Positions 45,597-54,613 of a DNA stretch of 64,000 nt are shown piece by piece. Position numbers and translations under genes: made by a program. The notes beneath the pieces are model-generated. The model was not told the DNA's origin. It saw nothing but the letters and a program-made list of their open reading frames with translations, and did not search any database. Location: NCBI RefSeq assembly GCF_028288185.1, contig NZ_JAQBOF010000012.1, positions 62,001-126,000 of the forward strand. The letters run 5' to 3'. Position 1 is the stretch's first letter. The number at the start of each line of letters is the position of its first letter. Origin of the DNA: Mucilaginibacter sp. (GTDB taxonomy: Bacteria > Bacteroidota > Bacteroidia > Sphingobacteriales > Sphingobacteriaceae).

Positions 45597-46196
45597 TGAT
45601 GCCTTGCGGCGATTCAGTTCATCCCGTATTTTAGCGGCTTTTTCGTATGATTCTTCGGTAAGTGCTTCCTGTAGTTTGGTTTTTAGCTCGTCTGTACTTA
45701 GTGCTGCAAAACCGGTGGTAGCTGATGAAATCGGCGTGATTTCTTCAGGAGTTTCGGTAATATTTTCTAAATAAACAAAGTCATTACCCTCAATTACAAT
45801 ACCCGCGCTGGATAGGATAAACTCGTAAGTGAAAATAGGGCATTCAAACCTTACAGCTATGGCAATTGCGTCAGACGTACGGGCATCAATCTCCATCACT
45901 TTTTTACCATCGCTGCATATCAGCTTTGAAAAAAATATGCCGTCAACCAGGTTGTAAATAACAACTTCCTGCACCATAATATGGTAGGCTTCGGCAAAGC
46001 TTTTAAATAAATCGTGCGTAAGCGGGCGGCTTGGGGTCATTTTTTCAATTTCTATCGCTATGGCTTGTGCCTCAAAACTACCTATAATAATAGGTAGCCT
46101 GCGCCTGCCGTTAACTTCGCCCAATACCAATGCATAAGCGCCAGATTGCGTTTGGCTGTAGGACAAGCCAACAATATCAAGCTTTATTTTTTTCAT
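45594..46196 (-). CDS. Bifunctional nuclease (BFN) domain protein with UVR motif
   Basis: A 200-residue protein: a BFN domain (about 1-135; SGAYALVLGEVNGRRRLPI, DARTSDAIAIAVR), known in plants and archaea as a DNase/RNase-like fold, plus a C-terminal UVR helical hairpin (EESYEKAAKIRDELNRR) that binds UvrB-like or Clp partners. The biological role in Bacteroidota is not established. I start at ATG 46196 (MKKIKLD); ATG 46208 or GTG 46211 are possible longer starts. It lies downstream of etfA with a short gap, likely in one transcript with etfBA. Confidence 0.88.
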   Translation of the reverse strand: MKKIKLDIVGLSYSQTQSGAYALVLGEVNGRRRLPIIIGSFEAQAIAIEIEKMTPSRPLTHDLFKSFAEAYHIMVQEVVIYNLVDGIFFSKLICSDGKKVMEIDARTSDAIAIAVRFECPIFTYEFILSSAGIVIEGNDFVYLENITETPEEITPISSATTGFAALSTDELKTKLQEALTEESYEKAAKIRDELNRRKAS

Positions 46197-46224
46197 GTTA
46201 TTACCCATCACAACAACCCCTATT

Positions 46225-47202
46225 TTAGGCTACGTTTTTATGTTCTTTAATAGCTGCTATCAATTTTGGTACCACTTCAAAAGCATCACCAACTATGCCA
46301 TAATCGGCCACTTTAAAAAAAGGGGCCTCGGCATCTTTGTTTATAACTACGATAACTTTTGATGAGCTTATACCAGCCAAATGCTGTATAGCCCCCGAAA
46401 TTCCTATTGCAATATACAAATTTGGACTGACAGCTATACCAGTTTGTCCAACATGTTCGCTATGTGGCCGCCAACCCGCGTCTGATACCGGTTTTGAGCA
46501 GGCAGTAGCAGCTCCTAACAGGTCTGCCAGTTCTTCTATCATTCCCCAGTTTTCAGGGCCTTTTAAGCCTCGGCCGCCTGATACTACAATCTCGGCATCG
46601 GGCAAAGAAACTTTATCTGTCGACCTGACAATCTCTTTCAACAGCACTTTAAAATCAGATACTTTAGCTTCTATACTAAAATCTTCAATCTGCGCAGGCT
46701 TAGCAGTTTCAACTATTTTATATGAGTTTGGCGTTAACGCTATTACTTTATTGGCTGATGTTAACTCGACCACCGCAAAAGCTTTGCCAGAGAAGGCTGT
46801 TTTTTTAACCGTGAACTTTCCGCCGCTTTGCTCCGGTAACGATACCGCGCCATCAACAACACCGGCATCCAATTTAACACCCAATCTTGGTGCTAAACCA
46901 CGGCCCGAAAACGAGTTGGATAAAATAACAATATCCGCGACCTGCTTTTTAGCTGCTTCGGCTATAACAGAAGCATAGGCCTGATTAACAAAGTTTTTTA
47001 GTTGAGCGTTGGCTACGTTCAGTATTTTTTCGGTCCCGTATTTAGCCAGTGAGTTTAATTCGTCACTACTTACATCACCGATAGAAATAGCGGTAAGCGA
47101 GGTGTTATTTTGATCGGCAATTGCGCGGGCATAGCTTACAGCTTCAAAAGTTGATTTTTTGAATTTGCCGTCCGCGTTTTCCGCATATATTAAAACTGAC
47201 AT
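46225..47202 (-). CDS. etfA: Electron transfer flavoprotein alpha subunit
   Basis: A 325-residue ETF alpha chain. With EtfB it carries FAD and passes electrons from acyl-CoA and other dehydrogenases to the respiratory chain. The C-terminal FAD domain holds VSGGRGLKGPENW, HSEHVGQTG and AIGISGAIQHLAG in order. It follows etfB after 21 nt on the same strand. Confidence 0.96.
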   Translation of the reverse strand: MSVLIYAENADGKFKKSTFEAVSYARAIADQNNTSLTAISIGDVSSDELNSLAKYGTEKILNVANAQLKNFVNQAYASVIAEAAKKQVADIVILSNSFSGRGLAPRLGVKLDAGVVDGAVSLPEQSGGKFTVKKTAFSGKAFAVVELTSANKVIALTPNSYKIVETAKPAQIEDFSIEAKVSDFKVLLKEIVRSTDKVSLPDAEIVVSGGRGLKGPENWGMIEELADLLGAATACSKPVSDAGWRPHSEHVGQTGIAVSPNLYIAIGISGAIQHLAGISSSKVIVVINKDAEAPFFKVADYGIVGDAFEVVPKLIAAIKEHKNVA

Positions 47203-47223
47203 AGTTTAGTATCTAAATAAAAA

Positions 47224-47961
47224 TTATATAACCTTCGCTTCTGTATGCAGTAACTCAATTAGTTTAGCCGCATCATCAGCCGCAACCAGTTTTACTTGTC
47301 CGCGTGGTGTCGGTGTTTCATAACTAATGATCTCCGAATTTGTTTTTACCTCGATCGCCTCAATTATCTTTAAAGGTTTTGTACGTGCCGACATAATGCC
47401 CCGCATATTTGGTATCTTAGGTTCGGCAACACCCTCGGCTGTACCTGCCACAAAAGGGAAGGGGACGGTTAGTATTTCTTTGCCGCCTTCAATCTCGCGC
47501 TCAACCGTTGCTTTATCGCCGTCAACTTCCAGTTTTTTTATGATAGATACGGATGGCAGGTCCAGCAATTCGCCTAACATACCGGCAACTTTTGATCCGT
47601 TATAGTCTATAGATTCTCGGCCTGTTAATATCAGGTCGAAAGGATGTGCTTTAACATATTGCGCTATTTGATAAGCTACAAACCAGGCATCATGCGGTTT
47701 AGCGTTTATGCGCACCGCGTCCGTAGCGCCAATAGCCAGGGCTTTGCGTATGGTGGCCTCAGTATTAGCCTCGCCAACATTAATTACAGTTACTGTACCT
47801 TTATCGCCATCTGTTAATTCAATAGCACGTGTAAGCGCTATTTCGTCATAGGGGTTTAAAATGAATTGCACCCCATTTGTATTAAATTGGGTGTTGTTAT
47901 CAGTAAAAGTTATTTTTGTGGTGGTATCAGGGACATTACTTATACACACTAGTACTTTCAT
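47224..47961 (-). CDS. etfB: Electron transfer flavoprotein beta subunit
   Basis: A 245-residue ETF beta chain, which binds AMP and the partner dehydrogenase. The segments LNPYDEIALTRAIEL and LILTGRESIDYNGSKV, and the signature region VEREIEGGKEILTVPFP, fit the family. It heads the etfB-etfA run and diverges from the TPR gene (46 bp apart). Confidence 0.96.
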   Translation of the reverse strand: MKVLVCISNVPDTTTKITFTDNNTQFNTNGVQFILNPYDEIALTRAIELTDGDKGTVTVINVGEANTEATIRKALAIGATDAVRINAKPHDAWFVAYQIAQYVKAHPFDLILTGRESIDYNGSKVAGMLGELLDLPSVSIIKKLEVDGDKATVEREIEGGKEILTVPFPFVAGTAEGVAEPKIPNMRGIMSARTKPLKIIEAIEVKTNSEIISYETPTPRGQVKLVAADDAAKLIELLHTEAKVI

Positions 47962-48007
47962 AGAAATAGGTTTTTACAAATTTAGATAAAAAAGATAGGG
48001 TTTAAAA

Positions 48008-48343
48008 ATGGAGATAAGCAGATTAGATAAGCTACTGGAATTTATAAAAAGCGAACCCAATGATGAGTTTTTAAAATACGCATTAGCAACAGAGTATCTC
48101 CGTTTAAACCAGGTTGATAAGTCTTTGGAATATTATGAGGACCTGGTTAATAACCATCCTCAATACTCAGGTACTTATTATCACTTAGGTAAATTATACG
48201 AAGCGCTTGATAGAAAAGATGATGCAATAAAGATCTACGAAAAAGGCATGGAAATAACCAAAGCCAAGCGCGATAATCATGCTTTTTCTGAGTTACAAAC
48301 AGTTTATCGTGAGGTTATTGGGTATGATGACGATGATTATTGA
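48008..48343 (+). CDS. Small TPR protein
   Basis: A 111-residue soluble protein with two to three tetratricopeptide repeats (FLKYALATEYLRLNQVDKSL, YYHLGKLYEALDRKDDAIKI). It probably serves as a protein-contact scaffold; the partner is unknown. Its stop is followed by a CCCC-type repeat, then chrA. Confidence 0.85.
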   Translation: MEISRLDKLLEFIKSEPNDEFLKYALATEYLRLNQVDKSLEYYEDLVNNHPQYSGTYYHLGKLYEALDRKDDAIKIYEKGMEITKAKRDNHAFSELQTVYREVIGYDDDDY

Positions 48344-48352
48344 GCTCTATCC

Positions 48353-48421
48353 AATCCTCCCCGGCGGGGAGGGCTTTAAAAGGAAAGTCTCCCCTTCCGG
48401 GGGAGATTTAGAAGGGGCTGG
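48353..48421. repeat. CCCCTCTAAATCTCCCC-type repeat (copy 2)
   Basis: Two hairpins, CCTCCCCGGCGGGGAGG and CTCCCCTTCCGGGGGAG, are joined by a TTTAAAAGGAAAG linker. This is the reverse complement of copy 1 (15567-15640). It begins 9 nt after the TPR stop and ends 3 nt before the chrA start codon, so it occupies the whole leader. Confidence 0.85.
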
Positions 48422-48424
48422 ACT

Positions 48425-49624
48425 TTGAAAAAACGCCAATTCCTCTTTCTGCGCGATGCATTGCTGTATACCCTTAGTGCATTTGGCGGGCCGCAGGCAC
48501 ATATAGCCATTATGCTGCGCGAATTTGTGCAAAAGCGTAAATACATTACCGAAGAAGAATTGATGGAACTGAACGCTTTGGCGCAAGTGTTACCCGGCCC
48601 GTCATCAACCCAAACATTGGTGGGTATTGCGTGGAAGGTTGGTGGCTTATGGCTGGCCATTACTACGTTTTTGATCTGGGTACTTCCCTCGGCCGCTATT
48701 ATGTGCGCGGCGGCTATCAGCTATAAAATATTTGCCGACCGTGGTAAGCTGACTGATATATTACGTTTTATACAGCCCATGGCAGTGGGTATTGTGGCCT
48801 ACGCAACTTATACATTTGCTAATAGGTTCTTAAAGACACGGGTAAGTACCATGCTGGCCATAGGCTCATTAATAGCAACGCTGATCTTGCAAAACGCTTA
48901 TGCGTTCCCTATATTGATCTTACTTGGCGGCATCATATCATCTGCATTAGAAACTCAACCGCAGGAGAGCGAATTACGCATCAAGCTATTCTCTAACGTT
49001 AACCCAAACAAAGTAGCCTACTTTATTGGCGTATTGCTGGCATTTGCGGCTTTAGGCGCTTTGATCAACCGAACATCGCCGTTTAGTTTGCCTATCCGTT
49101 TGTTCGAGAATTTTTATCGTAATGGCATAATGATATTTGGCGGAGGGCAGGTGTTGGTGCCGTTGATGTATACAGAGTTTGTCGAAGTAAAACATTACCT
49201 ATCAAGCGCCGAGTTTCTTTCGGGGTATGCCTTACAGCAGGCCTTACCTGGGCCAACGTTTTGCTTTACTTCGTTTTTGGGTGGTGTTACTATGGGTAAC
49301 CAGGGCTATGGTATTGGGGGGCAAGTTATTGGCAGCTTGATCGCCGTTATCGGTATTAATACACCGGGGCTAATATTGATCTTATTTATCGTTCCGTTTT
49401 GGGACGACCTGAAAAAAATAACCCGTATAAAAAACTCATTAAACGGGATTAACGCCGTGGCGGTAGGTTTTATGGCAACCGCGCTGATATTACTAACCCG
49501 ACCATTTGGATTGGACTGGATGGCTTATTTAATTATGATAGCAACTTTCCTGCTGCTGCAATTCACCAAAATAAAAACTCCGATAGTTATTGTAATAGGA
49601 GTGGTGCTGGGATTGATATTTTAA
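48425..49624 (+). CDS. chrA: Chromate transporter family protein, two CHR domains
   Basis: A 399-residue inner-membrane protein with two CHR domains: the first with TLSAFGGPQAHIAI and LPGPSSTQT, the second with IMIFGGGQVLVPLMY and LPGPTFCF. This long-chain CHR form confers chromate efflux in known cases, though the natural anion may differ. There is no upstream in-frame ATG; I accept TTG 48425 (KKRQFLFLRDAL follows), since the first internal ATG would remove the first conserved motif. The start follows a repeat by 3 nt. Confidence 0.88.
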   Translation: MKKRQFLFLRDALLYTLSAFGGPQAHIAIMLREFVQKRKYITEEELMELNALAQVLPGPSSTQTLVGIAWKVGGLWLAITTFLIWVLPSAAIMCAAAISYKIFADRGKLTDILRFIQPMAVGIVAYATYTFANRFLKTRVSTMLAIGSLIATLILQNAYAFPILILLGGIISSALETQPQESELRIKLFSNVNPNKVAYFIGVLLAFAALGALINRTSPFSLPIRLFENFYRNGIMIFGGGQVLVPLMYTEFVEVKHYLSSAEFLSGYALQQALPGPTFCFTSFLGGVTMGNQGYGIGGQVIGSLIAVIGINTPGLILILFIVPFWDDLKKITRIKNSLNGINAVAVGFMATALILLTRPFGLDWMAYLIMIATFLLLQFTKIKTPIVIVIGVVLGLIF

Positions 49625-49635
49625 TTTCGGATTTT
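49625..49635 (+). repeat. TTTCGGATTTT remnant (copy E)
   Basis: TTTCGGATTTT follows the chrA TAA (49622-49624) with no gap. The second arm is degenerate (AATCTGATATAT at about 49650). It probably belongs to the TTTCGGAT family. Confidence 0.55.
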
Positions 49636-49664
49636 AAAGAATATCTAAAAAATCTGATATATGA

Positions 49665-51224
49665 TTAAAACGGCGGCTCATCCTCCATATCATCCATCCT
49701 TGACGGGCGGATTATAAAGTTACTTGGCTTATCAAAATCTTGTGATGGGTTAAGGCCGGTAAGCGCGCTACCTGATGAAGGAAAAGAATCGCCGCCATCC
49801 AGATCCGTAAACTTAACATATTTACCCACAAATTTCAATCGTACCGTACCGGTTTCGCCGTTACGGTGCTTGGCTATAATTACCTCGCCAACGCCTTTTG
49901 TTGGGTTGTTATCCTCATCCACATCCAAGCCATAATATTCAGGGCGGTAAAGGAACAATACCATATCCGCATCCTGCTCAATAGAGCCCGACTCACGTAA
50001 ATCTGATAGCATCGGGCGCTTATTGGCACCGGGCCGGCTCTCTACCGCGCGGCTTAATTGCGACAGGGCAATTACCGGTACATTTAATTCTTTAGCTACC
50101 GATTTTAACGCCCTTGATATACTACCAATTTCTTGCTCACGATTGCCGCCGCCTTTGCCATCGCCGCTTTTGCCCTGCATTAACTGCAAGTAGTCAATGA
50201 TGATTAACTGTATATCGTGCTGCGATTTTAAACGGCGGCATTTAGCGCGGAATTCGAATATATTTAAAGCGGGGGTATCATCAATAATTAATGGCGCTTG
50301 TTCTAAGCGGCCAATTTTCGAGTGGATCTGCTGCCATTCCCACTCTTCTAAAGTTCCCTTACGGATCTTTTCCTGCTCAATTTCAGTTTCCCCGGATATT
50401 AAACGGTTCACTAATTGAACAGACGACATCTCTAATGAAAACACTACAACAGGCTTTGCAAAGTCCACCGCGGCATTACGGGCGCAGGTTAGTACAAAGG
50501 CCGTTTTACCCATCGCGGGGCGGGCGGCTATAATTACCAGGTCTGATTTTTGCCAGCCTGAGGTCATGCGGTCCAGGTCTGTAAATCCTGATGCAACACC
50601 GGTTAAGCCGTCTTTTTTATCTTTTAGTGCTTCAATTTCTTTTAAAGTTTCATGCAACAGGTCATCCATCTTGCGCGAGTCGCGGCGAAGGTTGTTTTGT
50701 GCTATATCAAACAGGTTCTTCTCGGCTTTGTCTAACAAGTCAAGTACATCGGTAGTATCCTCGTAGGCGCTGTTTATTATTTCTGTCGATATTCGGATCA
50801 GCTCGCGCTGTATGAATTTTTGAATGATGATACGCGAGTGAAACTCGATATTTGCAGCAGATGCGACACGATTGGTTAGCTCGGTAATATAATAGGCACC
50901 GCCTATCATTTCCAGCTCGCCCTGGCTGCGCAGTTGTGAGGTAACAGTCAGGATATCAACCGGCGATGTTTTTTCAAACAGATACTGTATCGCTTTAAAT
51001 ATGCGCTGGTGATTATCGCGATAAAATACCTCGGGCTTTAAAATATCAATTACTGACGAAAGCGCGTCTTTCTCCAGCATTAAAGCGCCCAATACGGCTT
51101 CCTCCAGGTCGGTTGCCTGTGGGGGTAATTTGCCTAACCCGGTATAAGGGGTAGGGTTGGTAATCCGGCTACGTTTCTCGTTGGTATTCGGCTTGTAATT
51201 GGGGTTGTCGTTCTCAAAAATCAT
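49665..51224 (-). CDS. dnaB: Replicative DNA helicase DnaB
   Basis: A 519-residue hexameric 5'-3' helicase that unwinds the replication fork. The N-terminal DnaB domain (about 30-135, PPQATDLEEAVLGALM) is followed by the RecA-like domain with Walker A ARPAMGKTAF, Walker B IQLIIIDYLQLM and the R-finger region. No intein is present. It is a single gene, convergent with chrA and divergent from rlmB. Confidence 0.97.
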   Translation of the reverse strand: MIFENDNPNYKPNTNEKRSRITNPTPYTGLGKLPPQATDLEEAVLGALMLEKDALSSVIDILKPEVFYRDNHQRIFKAIQYLFEKTSPVDILTVTSQLRSQGELEMIGGAYYITELTNRVASAANIEFHSRIIIQKFIQRELIRISTEIINSAYEDTTDVLDLLDKAEKNLFDIAQNNLRRDSRKMDDLLHETLKEIEALKDKKDGLTGVASGFTDLDRMTSGWQKSDLVIIAARPAMGKTAFVLTCARNAAVDFAKPVVVFSLEMSSVQLVNRLISGETEIEQEKIRKGTLEEWEWQQIHSKIGRLEQAPLIIDDTPALNIFEFRAKCRRLKSQHDIQLIIIDYLQLMQGKSGDGKGGGNREQEIGSISRALKSVAKELNVPVIALSQLSRAVESRPGANKRPMLSDLRESGSIEQDADMVLFLYRPEYYGLDVDEDNNPTKGVGEVIIAKHRNGETGTVRLKFVGKYVKFTDLDGGDSFPSSGSALTGLNPSQDFDKPSNFIIRPSRMDDMEDEPPF

Positions 51225-51229
51225 TGGAT

Positions 51230-51237
51230 CAAAAATA
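51230..51237 (-). promoter_or_regulatory. Putative -7 box abutting dnaB
   Basis: On the minus strand TATTTTTG matches TAnnTTTG and ends only 5 nt before the dnaB ATG (51224). No good -33 is seen. If used, the transcript would be nearly leaderless. Confidence 0.35.
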
Positions 51238-51503
51238 TACTAAAAATTGGCGGATGTATCCATAGTTGACATCTTTTTTTTGCAAAAGGCAAAACGCCCA
51301 AATCAGTAAAATTTTGGCACTTGTTATTAACAGCCGATTGTTGGTAAATATAAATTTCAGCTGTAAAACGCCATTTTTATAGCGTTGTTAATAAAATAGT
51401 TTTGCTTATTTATCTTAAAATTTATAACTAGAAACAGTATTATCGTAAGCCGACACAAAGTTAATTAATATGGCTATTTTTACACCCTTAATTTAATTGT
51501 AAA

Positions 51504-52271
51504 ATGTATAATAATAACAGGGAAACCCGCGAAAGTAACCAGGTAGTTTTTGGTATCCGCGCGGTTATTGAAGCCATAAAAGCAGGTAAAGAAATTGAAT
51601 CATTATACATACAGCGCGGCATTGGTGGTGAGTTGCTTAACGAGCTTAGGGAGTTATTAAACGATTACAACATAACAGCCCAGCAAGTACCAATTGAGAA
51701 GCTGAACCGTATTACCATGAAGAACCACCAGGGGGTTATCGCTTTTATATCGCCGATAACTTACCAGAAGATAGAAGACATTATTCCGCAGATATTTGAG
51801 AAAGGAGAGGTGCCCTTAATTTTAGTGCTTGATTCTATTACAGACGTGCGCAACATGGGTGCCATAGCCCGTACCGCCGAATGCAGCGGCGTACATGCCA
51901 TTGTTGTCCCGGCAAAAGGCTCGGCACAGATCAACCCTGATGCTATCAAAACATCAGCAGGGGCGTTGTACACTATCCCGGTTTGCAGGCATGATAATTT
52001 TATGCAAACCATAAAATTCTTGCAGGAATCGGGCTTACAATTGGTTTGCTGTACAGAAAAGACCAAGGAATACATTTACACGCCTGATTATACTGGCCCT
52101 ACTGCCATCATCATGGGATCGGAAGAAGACGGTGTGCGCAGCGAGATCATCCGCATTGCAGACCACTTGGCTAAAATACCTATGTATGGCGAGATAGAGT
52201 CGTTAAACGTATCGGTTGCTACAGGTGTTATTTTGTATGAGGCGATGAGGCAACGGATGGTGATTAGTTAA
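51504..52271 (+). CDS. rlmB: 23S rRNA (guanosine-2'-O-)-methyltransferase RlmB
   Basis: A 255-residue SPOUT (TrmH-like) methyltransferase that methylates the 2'-O of G2251 in the 23S P-loop. The N-terminal substrate-binding domain (VVFGIRAVIEAIKAG) and the trefoil-knot motifs (LDSITDVRNMGAIARTAE, IIMGSEEDGVRSEI, SLNVSVATGVILYE) are complete. It is the first gene of a short run with a DUF1801 gene 31 nt downstream. Confidence 0.93.
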   Translation: MYNNNRETRESNQVVFGIRAVIEAIKAGKEIESLYIQRGIGGELLNELRELLNDYNITAQQVPIEKLNRITMKNHQGVIAFISPITYQKIEDIIPQIFEKGEVPLILVLDSITDVRNMGAIARTAECSGVHAIVVPAKGSAQINPDAIKTSAGALYTIPVCRHDNFMQTIKFLQESGLQLVCCTEKTKEYIYTPDYTGPTAIIMGSEEDGVRSEIIRIADHLAKIPMYGEIESLNVSVATGVILYEAMRQRMVIS

Positions 52272-52302
52272 TTAGAGATTAGGTTGCCTGAATAGCAAAT
52301 AA

Positions 52303-52674
52303 ATGACGATTTTAAGCGACCTTGACAACTTCTATCTCCAACACCCTGAACCGGTGAACGAATGTTTATTGGCGCTGCGAAATATTATACTAAAACAAGA
52401 TGAAAACATAACGGCTGCGTGGAAATATCGCATGCCGTTTTTTTGTTATAAGGGGAAAATGTTTTGTTATTTATGGGTGTATAAAACTACTCATCAGCCT
52501 TATATCGGTATTGTTGAAGGTAAACATATTGAACACCCTGACCTGATTACCGAGAAGCGTTCAAGGATAAAGATCATGTTGTTTGACGTGAATGAAGATT
52601 TGCCCGTGGATACAATTGAAGGGATACTTCAACAAGCGCTTGATTTGTATAGATCAGGCGTAATAAAGATTTGA
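52303..52674 (+). CDS. DUF1801 domain protein
   Basis: A 123-residue protein of the DUF1801 (YdhG-like) family, with the AAWKYRMPFFCYKGKMFCYLWVY core and a C-terminal helix. These proteins are small, cytosolic and of unknown function; some relate to iron/frataxin-type folds. Its TGA stop is inside a 33-bp palindrome. Confidence 0.85.
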   Translation: MTILSDLDNFYLQHPEPVNECLLALRNIILKQDENITAAWKYRMPFFCYKGKMFCYLWVYKTTHQPYIGIVEGKHIEHPDLITEKRSRIKIMLFDVNEDLPVDTIEGILQQALDLYRSGVIKI

Positions 52675-52699
52675 CAACTTTTAAAAAGTTGTCAAATCT
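52667..52699. terminator. 33-bp near-perfect palindromic terminator
   Basis: Arms 52667-52682 and 52684-52699 are perfectly complementary around one A. The DUF1801 stop is inside the left arm and the convergent DUF1761 stop is 10 nt beyond the right arm, so it should end both. Confidence 0.75.
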
Positions 52700-52708
52700 A
52701 ATCACGGG

Positions 52709-53113
52709 CTATCTCCAGGCCCCCAATATCGCGCCCATAACGGTTAGCGCAACCACACTGTATCCGCCATTAATAAAAATATAGCGCCAGCTTTTAAGTT
52801 CGAAAAGGCTATGGGTGGCTATCGCGCCAAACGTCCAAATACCGGCTAAAAAGCCCGCCGTAGCGCCCCATGATGTGGTAGTTGTTGGTACAGCTAAAAA
52901 AGCCGCTAAATTAGCTGATGATATCAAACAAAATAACGCGGTAAAGCCAAACGTGCGGCCCATGCTTGATTTTTGTATCTGCTCTTGCGACAGGTTACTG
53001 TCAACCATCCACATGTTGCCAAATACTTTTGGGTTGTACCAAACACCGCCTACTGCAAATGATGATAGGGCCGCAACTAACACCGCAGGCCAGTTAATTA
53101 ATGAAGAATTCAT
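52709..53113 (-). CDS. DUF1761 membrane protein
   Basis: A 134-residue inner-membrane protein with four hydrophobic helices (about 6-25, 52-70, 78-98 and 112-130). SFAVGGVWYNPKVFG at the N-terminus is the family hallmark. The function is unknown. It lies downstream of the mannose-1-phosphate guanylyltransferase gene on the same strand but beyond a terminator. Confidence 0.86.
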   Translation of the reverse strand: MNSSLINWPAVLVAALSSFAVGGVWYNPKVFGNMWMVDSNLSQEQIQKSSMGRTFGFTALFCLISSANLAAFLAVPTTTTSWGATAGFLAGIWTFGAIATHSLFELKSWRYIFINGGYSVVALTVMGAILGAWR

Positions 53114-53121
53114 AATTGTGG

Positions 53122-53286
53122 GTTTAGCCCCTTAACTCCCTAAAGGGGGAACAAGAGGTGGTTAATAATATAATAAAGATAGTAAAATAATCAGCGTAAC
53201 TAATTGATATATAACAAAAAAGGTGTCTTGAAATTCAAGACACCCTGGTTCTTCAAAAAGTTCCCCTTTAGGGGGCGGGGGCTAAA
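53122..53286. repeat. CCCC-type inverted repeat, long-range arms
   Basis: 53122-53151 (TTTAGCCCCTTAACTCCC ...) and 53260-53286 (... GGGGGCGGGGGCTAAA) are inverted arms bracketing a terminator. The right arm contains the TAG stop of manC (53282-53284). It is related in style to the CCCCTCTAAATC repeats. Confidence 0.65.
53213..53244 (-). terminator. Intrinsic terminator after manC
   Basis: 53222-53244 is a 23-base palindrome (11-bp stem with 1 central base). On the minus strand it is followed by TTTTTTGT, 37 nt past the manC stop. Confidence 0.8.
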
Positions 53287-54367
53287 TATACTTCGTCCCA
53301 AACTGTTGCTTCACATCAGCAACTACTTTTTTAACGTGCTGTTCCTGGTCGCGGGGGCAGATCAATAAGGTATTGTTTGATTCTACCACTATATAATCAT
53401 GCAGGCCCTGTATAATAACCAGTTTATCCTGGGGTATGTTAACCATACAGTTTGACGAATCATACATGATCACTTTTTCTGACGGGATAACCGCGTTACC
53501 TACATAGTCTTTATTTGCCAACTCATAGATAGAAGCCCAGGTACCCAGGTCAGACCATCCAAATTCAGACGGTAGTACATACACATTATCCGCTTTTTCC
53601 ATAATGCCATAATCAATAGATATATTGGTGCATTGCAAGTAAGCCTGGTTAACATGGGTTCTTTCGCTGTCGGTATTGTAATACGGGCGCGCTTCGGCAA
53701 AAATATCATTCATTTCGGGCAGGTGCTGCTCAAATGCCTTAACAATGGCTTTAGCCGACCATACAAATATGCCCGCGTTCCATAAAAAATCGCCGCTTTG
53801 TAAAAAGGTTTTGGCAATTTCCAGCGTAGGTTTTTCGGTAAAGGTTTTTACTTTATGGAAATCGCTATTAATGATGTTGTCGGTATACTGGATATAGCCG
53901 TAACCTGTATCAGGTCTTGATGGTTTAATGCCTAATGTAACCAGGCATTGGTGTTCGGTAGCGGTTTTTAATGATTTTTCAATACTAGCCACAAATCCAG
54001 CCTCGTCCAGTATGAGGTGATCTGAAGGGGCTACAACAATAGCGGCATCAGGATTAATACTTTCTATTTTAAAGCAGCCATAAGCCACGCAAGGCGCTGT
54101 GTTGCGCATTACAGGCTCGGTTAGTATCTGGTTGTCGGCCATGTCCGGCAACTGGTCTTTTACTATTGCAGTGTAGTTTTCGTTGGTAACAACGTATATA
54201 TTTTCTTTAGGGCATACTTTTAAAAAACGATCATAAGTATTTTGTATCAAGGTTTTGCCGGTGCCCAGTATATCAATAAATTGTTTTGGATGTGATGTTC
54301 TGCTGATGGGCCAGAAGCGGCTTCCAATACCGCCTGCCATAATTATGGCATAATAGTTTTTATTCAT
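53282..54367 (-). CDS. manC: Mannose-1-phosphate guanylyltransferase
   Basis: A 361-residue enzyme making GDP-mannose from GTP and mannose-1-phosphate for polysaccharide and glycoprotein synthesis. The nucleotidyltransferase signature MAGGIGSRFWPISR is at 11-24, FTEKP near residue 175, and the downstream DYGIMEK and WSDLGTW segments fit the single-domain GMP form, without the isomerase cupin. It is a single gene. Its stop is provided by a CCCC-type repeat. Confidence 0.94.
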   Translation of the reverse strand: MNKNYYAIIMAGGIGSRFWPISRTSHPKQFIDILGTGKTLIQNTYDRFLKVCPKENIYVVTNENYTAIVKDQLPDMADNQILTEPVMRNTAPCVAYGCFKIESINPDAAIVVAPSDHLILDEAGFVASIEKSLKTATEHQCLVTLGIKPSRPDTGYGYIQYTDNIINSDFHKVKTFTEKPTLEIAKTFLQSGDFLWNAGIFVWSAKAIVKAFEQHLPEMNDIFAEARPYYNTDSERTHVNQAYLQCTNISIDYGIMEKADNVYVLPSEFGWSDLGTWASIYELANKDYVGNAVIPSEKVIMYDSSNCMVNIPQDKLVIIQGLHDYIVVESNNTLLICPRDQEQHVKKVVADVKQQFGTKYI

Positions 54368-54613
54368 GTTTAAGTTGTAGAAATTATGTTTGGTATTATC
54401 CGTAGCAAATGTCAGTATTTATCTGTTAAATAATCATTAAACCATACTAAATAATTAAGAGGCAAAATTGCCACAACATATAAATTAATAAATAAACAAA
54501 TTGTTTTCTAACGAATAATCATTTCAGTATAAAATTTTAAAGTAAATCTATCGTTTATTCATAAAATTTTGTTACTTTAAACTTTTAAATTCAAACAATT
54601 ACGCATACCTATA

